From NCBI GenBank assembly GCA_002179805.1, contig NAVB01004561.1, positions 1 to 10,829 of the forward strand: a DNA stretch of 10,829 nt. Reading direction: 5' to 3'. The translations under genes were made by a program, and so were the position numbers. This document shows, piece after piece, positions 1 to 5,913 of the stretch. The first letter of the stretch is position 1. Every line of letters starts with the position of its first letter. This DNA comes from Acanthamoeba lenticulata. Taxonomy: Eukaryota > Discosea > Longamoebia > Acanthamoebidae. The notes below the pieces were generated by a model. The model was not told the DNA's origin, did not search any database, and was given only the letters and a program-made list of their open reading frames with translations.

Positions 1-44
1 CTTTTATTTTATTGTCTATTTCAATTGATTCAATGATTGGACAG
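1..44 (+). other. 3' end of an intron of the LZTR1-like gene
   Basis: This AT-rich stretch ends in a T-rich tract and GGACAG at 39-44. The following GC-rich sequence opens directly into the coding frame that leads into BTB1. This is the expected look of an intron 3' end, so the gene continues to the left. The preceding exon must end in phase 1. Confidence 0.6.
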
Positions 45-1990
45 CGGTGGTGGACCCGCCGTGCACGCTGAGCGATGACATGGGAGCCTTCTTCGACAGG
101 TCGGACATGGCTGACGTTGCGTTCTACTTGGGCACCACCTCGGCCGAGTCCATCCTCGCCCACAGCCTCATCCTGCGCGTTCGGTAAACATTTCTTATTA
201 TTTTTTCTTTTAAAAGAAAAAACAAAGCATGCTGACGTCACGCCAACGTGGCAGTTGTCCGTCCCTCTACGAGCTGGTGGCCGCCGCCAAGAAGCCCGCC
301 CAAGCACGACGAGACAAAGGCACGGAAGAGCCCGAGGTCGTGGAAGTGGTGCTGCCGCATGAGGTGGTGGCGGGCCGCGAGGCCGCCATGCGCCAAGTCC
401 TGCGCTTCGTCTACACGGACGAGGTCCAGTTCGCCTCGCCGCCGCGCCAGACCAGGCCGGGCTTCACGCACCTCTTTGACTTGCTCGCCCTGGCCTCGCG
501 CTTCCGCCTCGACCGCCTCGCGCGGCTCTGCGAGCGCCACATCATGTCGCGGCTGTCGTTGGAGAACGTGATCCAGGTGCTCAAGTTGGTGCAGACCGAG
601 CGCGGCGTCGTGAGCGCCGTCGTCAAGGAGTTCAGCCTCTTGGTCGTTCTCCGCCACTACCAGGACGTGATCGTCCAGCAGGTTCGCTCTTCTCGCCCCG
701 CCTTGTTCGCCTCTCGCCCCTCAGCTTCGGCCTTGTCGGCCTCGTCGCCCCTGCTTGTCGCCCCGCGCGCCCAAGTTTCGCACCGCTGACTAAGAGGCCG
801 CTGGGGAACGAGCAGGAATTCGAAACAGTCGAGCCGTCGTTGCTTGTGGAGATCATGAGGCTCTATCAGCAGTTCGCCGCCGACAAGTCAGCCAAATTTC
901 AGGCCGCCACCGCCACCTTGCGGCCCGCCGTGGACGTCCCGCCGGCCCGCCTGGCCGACGACTTGGCTCGCCTCCGCCACGACGCCAAGTCCTACGACTT
1001 TACCTTTCTCGTCCGCGGTACCGCACACACGCGCGTGTGCGTGTGTGCGTGTGCGACTGACCCGCACGCGTGCGTGTGTGTCGTGCGGCGCAGGGCGGCC
1101 GGTCGGGGCGCACTTGGCGGTGCTGCTGGCGCGGGCCGGCTTCTTCCGGGGCGCCCTCCGGAGCGGCATGAAGGGCGGCGACCTCCACGACGCGCGGCGG
1201 ATGGACGTCGTCATCGGCTCCGTCCGGCCCTCGGCGCAGGCCTTTTCCGCCTTCCTCGACTACCTCTACACCGGTGCGTGCGCCTCTCTTCCCCTTTCGT
1301 TCGAGTCCCAACGTGTTGTCGACAACAAACGGCGCGTCTCAGGGCGAGTCGAGGCGGCGCCGGGCGAGGCCGTTCACCTGCTCGCGGCGTCGGGCTTCTA
1401 CGGCCTCACCAACGACCGCCTCAAGGTCCTCTGCTCCAAGCAGGTCATGGAGAAGCTCCAACGGTGCGTGCGTGCGTGCGTGCGCAGGAGGCAACACGCG
1501 CGTTCGTGCGCTGAACCGCACACACACACACACACGCGTACGCAGGGAGAATTTGCTGGCGGTGCTCGAGGCCGCCCATGAGGTCGGAGCGCGGCAGCTC
1601 AAGCGCTACGTGCTGGGCCTGGTGGTCCACGACTTTGGGCACCTGATGCGCGCGCAGGCCGACCAGGTGCGGCAGCTGCCCAAGGCCCTCCTCGTCGACC
1701 TCCTGTCCAGCCTCGCCCTCGCCATGGAGCCGCCCGCGTCGTCGGCCGTCCCCGGCAGCAGCGGCAGCGGCGGCAGTGGCGGCGCTTCGGCAGCCGGCTT
1801 GGTCTCGGCGTCGGCGTCGTCATCATCGTCGTCGTCTTCGTCATCATCGCCGTCAATGGCCTCTGGGTTGGGCTCGTCACCCTCGCACGGGCCTACACCC
1901 GCGTACTCCTCTTCGTCGTCGTCATCCTCCTCCTCGTCGTCGTCGCCCTCGCTCCAGCACCAGGCGGGCGACCCCAGGGCGAGCAGTTGA
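45..1990 (+). CDS. LZTR1: LZTR1-like protein, BTB-BACK-BTB-BACK part (5' end outside window)
   Basis: Six exons: 45-183, 255-681, 795-1017, 1094-1273, 1343-1463 and 1546-1990 (TGA at 1988-1990). They give 510 residues with the N-terminus missing. All five internal introns (71, 113, 76, 69 and 82 bp) are GT-AG and keep one frame, with phases 2, 0, 1, 1, 2. Domains in residues of this fragment: BTB1 about 20-110 (ADVAFYLG, then LAHSLIL), with a long helix insert as in LZTR1; BACK1 about 110-190; a linker containing SLLVEIMRLYQQ; BTB2 about 235-330 (FLDYLYTGRVE); BACK2 about 330-435 (FYGLTNDRLKVLC, HEVGARQLKRYVL); then two poly-serine runs. This order and the linker match animal LZTR1, which from family knowledge has N-terminal Kelch repeats and recruits Ras-family GTPases such as RIT1 to CUL3 ubiquitin ligase. 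Kelch repeats would lie upstream and cannot be seen. The substrate in this organism is unknown. Another double-BTB protein is possible but fits less well. Confidence 0.8.
201..222. repeat. 22-bp perfect palindrome inside an intron
   Basis: Positions 201-211 and 212-222 are exact reverse complements (T6-C-T4 followed by A4-G-A6). It sits in the 71-bp first visible intron (184-254) of the LZTR1-like gene. A second palindrome, TGACGTCA, lies at 233-240 in the same intron. In RNA the long one could fold into a hairpin between the splice sites. Confidence 0.85.
1022..1081. repeat. Alternating purine-pyrimidine tracts (CA/GT/CG) in an intron
   Basis: Positions 1022-1055 alternate pyrimidine and purine without a break for 34 bp, and 1063-1081 do so again for 19 bp. 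They fill most of the 76-bp intron 1018-1093 of the LZTR1-like gene. The first tract contains the 14-bp palindrome CACACGCGCGTGTG at 1026-1039. Such GC-rich alternating sequence is the classical type that can adopt left-handed Z-DNA. Confidence 0.85.
1464..1544. repeat. GTGC microsatellite and CA repeat bounding one intron
   Basis: The 82-bp intron 1464-1545 begins inside a (GTGC)n tract, alternating over 1464-1486. It ends just after a (CA)n and CGCGTACGC tract, alternating over 1517-1544. The donor GTGCGT is therefore repeated several times at 4-bp steps. The two tracts are partly complementary, so they could pair in the transcript. Confidence 0.85.
1813..1953 (+). repeat. Serine-codon (TCN) trinucleotide repeats
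   Basis: Two runs of TCG, TCA, TCT and TCC codons encode poly-serine stretches of about 11 and 13 residues in the C-terminal tail of the LZTR1-like protein. They are separated by a Ser/Gly/Pro spacer. The mixture of codons means protein-level rather than pure DNA repeat identity. The acidic reading frame on the opposite strand is only the complement of these runs. Confidence 0.75.
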
Positions 1991-2030
1991 TTCGACACAA
2001 GAAGCAAAAAATGAGGATAACAAAAAACTA

Positions 2031-2049
2031 AAATAAAATAAAATAAAAT
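2031..2049 (+). terminator. Likely polyadenylation region of the LZTR1-like gene
   Basis: About 40 bp after the stop codon, AATAAA occurs three times at 5-bp steps (2032-2037, 2037-2042, 2042-2047) as part of an AAAAT repeat. It is correctly placed and oriented for 3'-end processing. AT-rich repeats arise easily, so this remains a positional inference. Confidence 0.45.
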
Positions 2050-2100
2050 CTAACTAAGGTTGGTTCGACATTCTGGTTTTGCCTCTCCGACATGCCGACC

Positions 2101-2287
2101 GTAGGAGCCATTCCCCTACCTCCGAAGACGCCCAGCAAACCCCCCCATTGGTCTTGTGGAGCGGCGCATTGGAACGGAGCTAAAACGCTCCGAAATCCTG
2201 CTTTGAAGCTTTTTAGCTGGAGCCCACAAAAGGCGGAACGCTACAACCTTTTATTACGACTTACTTTGGTCCATCCACCGGCACAGC
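2101..2287 (+). promoter_or_regulatory. Upstream region of the DUF4246 gene, two ATTGG (inverted CCAAT) boxes
   Basis: ATTGG, the complement of CCAAT, occurs at 2147-2151 and 2168-2172. The copies are 21 bp apart, so about two helical turns on the same face, and roughly 115-140 bp upstream of the ATG at 2288. A 6-bp stem with a 6-base loop (CGGAGC/GCTCCG) follows at 2175-2192. I see no clear TATA box; TTTATTA at about 2250 is only a weak candidate. CCAAT boxes are NF-Y sites in many eukaryotes, but binding here is inference. Confidence 0.35.
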
Positions 2288-4264
2288 ATGAAGCGCACTC
2301 GGGCACAACGAAGCAAGTACGATGGCGAGGAGACCACGTTGACGAAAAACCGTTCCTCTTCTTCTTCCGCCCACATGGTCGCCCCCTTGCCCACGTTCGA
2401 CGGCAAGGTTAACAAGAAGCATGTGAACGCCATCATGAAGGCCTTGCGCAAGAAGCCCGAGTGGCAGCGCAAGGTGGCCGACCCGGCCATCGCGCGGCGC
2501 TACGCCTTCGAGGCCGCCCAGCAGGGCGTGTCAGGCGCCTCCGTCGCGCTCGCCCTTCGCAAACTGCTGGCCGAAGCCGTGGGCGGCGGCCCGGAGCCGA
2601 CCTTTGCCTGCACGCTGACGATGCCCAAGACGGGAGATGATGACGAGGACGATATGTCTGTCGAGGACAACGGCGAGGTCGATGCCAACGAGGATGATGA
2701 CGAGGACGAGGAAGAAGATGAGGTTGAGGACGATGATGCCCAACAAATGGATGACGAGGACAGCGACGAGTCCTCCTCTTCTTCAGAGAGCGAGGACGAC
2801 GAAGAGTCTTCCACTTCTTCAAAGAGCGAGGATGATGACAAGGACGAGGAAGGAGACAAGGACGAGGACAAGGATGAGGACGAGGAAGAAGACGATGATG
2901 ATGACGATGACGACTTGCCCGAGAACTCAGAGGACGAAGATTTCCTCGTGGGCGAGGATGAGGAGGACGATTGGCGAGTGCGCAAGATTGAGGGCCCCGA
3001 TGGCAAAGTCCAACGCATCCGCGAGCGCAGCGACATCACGCGTGTGCGCTACGTTGACGGCGCTGTGCCAGAGGACCTTCGGGCGCGCCTCGAGGCGCAG
3101 CTCGACGCCATCGCCGACGCGCCGGACAAGGACTTCCACCCGGGCTCCAAGGGCAAGGTCCTGGACCTGATCCACCCGTCGCTCTTCCCCTACGTGCGCG
3201 GCGTCAGCTTCGACCGAGACCCGGGACCGAACGACCCCGTCGTAGTCGAGCAGCCTGCGGCCGAGCCCGAGACGCCCGAGAAGGACGCAAAGAAAAATGG
3301 GAAAAAGAACAAAAAGAAGAAGAACAAAGACCCTCTGAGACGGTACGAGGACGTGGGGCTGGACGTCGAGACCGAGCGCGAATACCTCAAGACCGAGCAG
3401 AAGCTGGAGGCCATCGGCACCAACTCGATCTACCAGTGGCTGCCGGCCGAGTTTGACGTAGCGCCCGACGGCGAGGTGAGCATTGCGACCTACATCAACA
3501 ACCTTGACCGCGGCCTCCACCCGGAGCTCTACGACACGCTCTCCCAGGTCTTTCGGCTGTTCTTGCCCCTGTTCGCCGCCGTGCTGCCGGGCGGCGAGCA
3601 GAAGGTCTATGGCCGGCGGCTGCAGGTCGTGGTCAAGGCGGCCAACTACGTGCTCCAGCCGGGCCAGAAGTACACGGGCTCGTGGCACGTCGAGGGCATG
3701 CCGCAGGAGCGCATCGCCGCGTCGGGCATCTACTACTACGCGACCTCGCCGCAGCTGTCGGCCAGCACGTGCCTGGCCTTTCGCACGAGGCGCACCAACA
3801 AGATGGACGAGCGGGCCGAGGCCGGCCAGTCCTGGAACTTCAACATCAACCTGGGCAAGGTCGACACCCCGGCCGGGCGCTGCCTGGTCTTTGCCAACGA
3901 CCTGCAGCATCGGGTCAAGGGCATGCGCAACGACGGCGAGGCCGAGGGCGTCCGCAAGATTTTGTGCTTCTTCGTGATCGACCCCGACGCGCGCGTCAAG
4001 TCGTCGCTCGACATCCCGCCGCAGCAGTGGCAGGTCCAGCGGCCGCTGGTGGCTCGCGCGCTGGCCGAGGCCGCGAGCAAGGTCCTCGGGCACGGGCGCT
4101 GCTTGCCGCGCGAGCTCGTGGTGATGATCACCGAGGCGGCCAAGTGGGGCTTCACCAGGGCCGAGGCCGAGGAGCACCGCAAGGTGCTCATGCACGAGCG
4201 CAAGTACTACGTCGACACCAACAACGAATTGTGGGAGCGCATGTACTCTTTTTGTGAGCATTGA
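2288..4264 (+). CDS. DUF4246 protein, predicted Fe(II)/2-oxoglutarate oxygenase-like
   Basis: A single uninterrupted frame of 658 residues starts at the first ATG of the GC-rich block and ends with TGA. Recognised DUF4246 signatures, in order: KKPEWQRKV (about 55-63), DFHPGSKGKVLDLIHPSLFP (about 281-300), YQWLPAEFDV, a block around GSWHVEGMPQERI and GIYYYATS, and RKILCFFVIDP near residue 556. Candidate metal ligands are H467, E469 and H541, with R556 as candidate 2-oxoglutarate contact. This is the HxE...H...R order of double-stranded beta-helix oxygenases. The family is known mainly from fungi and, as far as I know, has no settled substrate. Two inserts break the domain: Asp/Glu/Ser-rich residues 117-228 and Lys-rich 332-348. 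The basic N-terminus could be a nuclear signal. It is the only intronless gene here and converges with the PLD-type gene. Confidence 0.85.
   Translation: MKRTRAQRSKYDGEETTLTKNRSSSSSAHMVAPLPTFDGKVNKKHVNAIMKALRKKPEWQRKVADPAIARRYAFEAAQQGVSGASVALALRKLLAEAVGGGPEPTFACTLTMPKTGDDDEDDMSVEDNGEVDANEDDDEDEEEDEVEDDDAQQMDDEDSDESSSSSESEDDEESSTSSKSEDDDKDEEGDKDEDKDEDEEEDDDDDDDDLPENSEDEDFLVGEDEEDDWRVRKIEGPDGKVQRIRERSDITRVRYVDGAVPEDLRARLEAQLDAIADAPDKDFHPGSKGKVLDLIHPSLFPYVRGVSFDRDPGPNDPVVVEQPAAEPETPEKDAKKNGKKNKKKKNKDPLRRYEDVGLDVETEREYLKTEQKLEAIGTNSIYQWLPAEFDVAPDGEVSIATYINNLDRGLHPELYDTLSQVFRLFLPLFAAVLPGGEQKVYGRRLQVVVKAANYVLQPGQKYTGSWHVEGMPQERIAASGIYYYATSPQLSASTCLAFRTRRTNKMDERAEAGQSWNFNINLGKVDTPAGRCLVFANDLQHRVKGMRNDGEAEGVRKILCFFVIDPDARVKSSLDIPPQQWQVQRPLVARALAEAASKVLGHGRCLPRELVVMITEAAKWGFTRAEAEEHRKVLMHERKYYVDTNNELWERMYSFCEH
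2636..2971 (+). repeat. Purine-rich acidic-codon repeat (Asp/Glu/Ser)
   Basis: About 330 bp of GAN and GAR codons with TCN interruptions encode residues 117-228 of the DUF4246 protein. The block contains SSSSSESEDDEES and a D8 run. The Ser-Asp/Glu pattern (SESEDDEE, SSKSEDDD) matches the acidic consensus for casein kinase 2, so phosphorylation is plausible but inferred. Strand asymmetry (GA-rich on the + strand) is marked. Confidence 0.8.
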
Positions 4265-4357
4265 GTCACATTTTTGAACAAACAGGCGTTCAGTCAAAGA
4301 CACAAGACTTCAGTCAAGGAGCTCTTCAGAACAGGCACACGGCACATCATGAAGCAG
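4265..4357. other. Short spacer between convergent genes
   Basis: Only 93 bp separate the stop codons of the DUF4246 gene (+) and the PLD-type gene (-), so their 3' ends must lie close together or overlap. I see no AATAAA on either strand. A 9-bp direct repeat, TTCAGTCAA, occurs at 4289-4297 and 4309-4317, 20 bp apart, with no assigned role. Confidence 0.6.
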
Positions 4358-5475
4358 TCATTGGTCTGCCTTGTTCCTTTTCAGCTTCTCCTTGGGCTCA
4401 CCCTCGGCCTCATCTTCTTCGTCTTCTTCTTCTTGATTCTTCTTCTCTTCCTCCAGGTCCTTTTCTCCATCTGCCGACTTGCGCTTGCGATGGACAGAAG
4501 CAGGAGGCGTGATGGTAAAGGCGCTGGTGGTCGCCATGGTGGTGCCCTCGGTATGGGCGCCCTCGGGGTGGGTGCCCTTGGGGTCGCACTTGTGCCAGAT
4601 TTCAGCAAACTTGTTGTGGTAGAACTCTGCCATTGCCTCGCAGTCGCAGAAGGAGGCCTCCTCGGCTTCGTTATGATGGAACCCGAATGGAGTCCAGTTG
4701 CACGAGCCACGCCACACGGCGGTAGGCTTAAACTGGCCAGTCTCGTTCAGGGTGCCGAACACCATCACCTTGCCATGGAGAGTGGGACGGCGCTCCTCCC
4801 CACCATCCTCTTTCACAGGCCAGTAGCGGACATGTACTCGGGGATACAGCTGCTGGTTTTTCCTTGCTAAATGACCACGCTGGTCACTCCGCACCACAAG
4901 TTGGGCTTCACCTTTCAAGTTCAGAGCCTTGATGGTTTTTTTATCTGTTACCCAGGGGCACCAGCCGCGGACATGGGTGTAGGCTTTGTTGGCGATGTGA
5001 CCCTGGAGGTGCTTGTGGAAGTCCGAGAGGTAGACTGTCACCTGCACATCTGCAGGCCCAAAAGTGGAAGCAGCTGGTGGCGTCGTCGAAACCTCAGAGA
5101 CATCAACTGGTGCCTGCAGACCAGCATAGTACTCCTTGCTGAATAGCTGGTCACCGTCTCGCCAGGCACACAAGCCTTCCCAGTACTTTGTGCCATTCAA
5201 TGCTGTAGAATGCTCAACAACTTCGATAGGCACTTCATCCTGAATTCCAAGCAGAAAGTAGGGGTCTTCCTAAATTCATCATTGGGAGATAGTTAGTGCT
5301 TGGTGGGAGACAGTGAAGAGCAGAAGTATTGTACCCCACAAAAGCATTGGACGAAGGGTTTAGGGTATACGGTAGTGGCCTCACCTTCAGACTGGCCAAA
5401 GCACTTAACTACAGGCTTAAGATTGGCAGGCAGCCATCCTTTTTTCACTGCCTCTGAACTGGGCTGGGTTTGCAT
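4358..5475 (-). CDS. Single-HKD phospholipase-D-fold protein
   Basis: Two exons, 5475-5385 and 5265-4358 (TGA at 4360-4358), give 332 residues. The 119-bp intron 5384-5266 is GTGAGG...GGAAG, phase 1. The nearer acceptor TTTAG (5271-5269) would shift frame into a stop, so the next AG is used. The start at 5475 is preferred because a TATA box lies just upstream; the longest frame begins at 5544. Features: a YLSDFHKHLQGHIANKAY...WVTDKKTIKAL half typical of the PLD fold; H194-x-K196 within LHGKVMVFG; then GSCNWTPFGFHHNE (217-230), as in mitochondrial cardiolipin hydrolase/Zucchini and related one-motif PLD proteins. These usually work as dimers on phosphodiesters of lipids or nucleic acids. The HKD aspartate position is glycine. 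The tail has KRK and a Glu/Lys-rich segment, possibly nuclear. No signal peptide or membrane helix is evident. Substrate is not determinable. Confidence 0.75.
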
Positions 5476-5517
5476 GTTGGTCACTGGCTGGTAGAGTGGT
5501 GGAGTGAAAAGAGGTGT

Positions 5518-5524
5518 CTTTATA
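5518..5524 (-). promoter_or_regulatory. TATA box of the PLD-type gene
   Basis: TATAAAG reads from 5524 to 5518 on the minus strand, 42 bases before the ATG at 5475. Initiation about 30 bp downstream would give a leader of roughly 15-20 bases and leave the upstream ATGs (5544, 5532) outside the mRNA. That supports the shorter protein. An inverted CCAAT box lies at 5562-5566 (CCAATCA on the minus strand), about 40 bp further upstream. Confidence 0.55.
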
Positions 5525-5566
5525 ACTGACATCGTGCGGGCCATGTCAACCCTCTCCCGTGATTGG

Positions 5567-5744
5567 TTGCAAGTAAAATCACTTTATGCGTGGTGCTGGA
5601 GGTTTGCTACAATCACGCTGATTTTGGCCAGTCGCGACACGTCAATTAAAGTCTCAGCCCTCCAACAAGCTAGGAAAGGGAAGCGTTGCCGTGAAAACGG
5701 TACATAACAAAATAAAATACAGCCCAATGAGGGCTCTTCTTTCA
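5567..5744 (-). other. Spacer between PLD-type promoter and CK1 3' end
   Basis: This holds the far upstream region of the PLD-type gene and the 3' flank of the kinase gene, both on the minus strand. The minus strand is T-rich at about 5721-5700 (TATTTTATTTTGTTATG), a possible 3'-end processing region. AATAAA appears only on the plus strand (5711-5716), where no gene ends. No convincing coding sequence was seen. Confidence 0.4.
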
Positions 5745-5846
5745 TTATGTGCACTTTTTCTTCTTCGACTTCTTCTGCCTCGTCGTCGCGGCGAAGCGGG
5801 ACAGAGGCAGCCCAGAGCGACGCGGCACGGGACTCTTTTTTGCTGC
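5745..5846 (-). other. Possible alternative last exon of the CK1 gene
   Basis: An in-frame donor (GAG|GTCAAG, GT at 5940-5939) and acceptor (GTGCAG, AG at 5848-5847) would remove 94 bp, including the TAG stop at 5916-5914. The frame would then continue from 5846 to TAA at 5747-5745, giving 468 residues ending in RQKKSKKKKCT. Twenty-four of the 33 added codons end in G or C, as in true exons here. The donor GTCAAG is weaker than the others in the gene. Polybasic tails with cysteine anchor some CK1 proteins to membranes (CK1-gamma, yeast Yck), so this isoform might be membrane-bound. Not proven. Confidence 0.4.
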
Positions 5847-5913
5847 CTGCACGTGCGTTGCTGGCAGGATGCCTTCGGCGGAAGCATGGGGCCCAACCTT
5901 GAGCACGGTGTGC

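Noticed and set aside
1301..1311. GTTCGAGTCC, resembling a tRNA B box
   Set aside because: No pairing T-arm, anticodon arm or acceptor stem can be drawn around it, and it lies within an intron.
1606..2007. Antisense frame with long Asp/Glu runs
   Set aside because: It is the complement of the serine-codon repeats and exons of the LZTR1-like gene; the sense frame has conserved domains.
2101..2119. GTAGG...CCTAC stem near the DUF4246 promoter
   Set aside because: A 5-bp stem with a 9-base loop is expected by chance.
2927..4303. 458-codon antisense frame opposite the DUF4246 gene
   Set aside because: Long antisense frames are expected in GC-rich coding sequence. The sense strand carries the family motifs.
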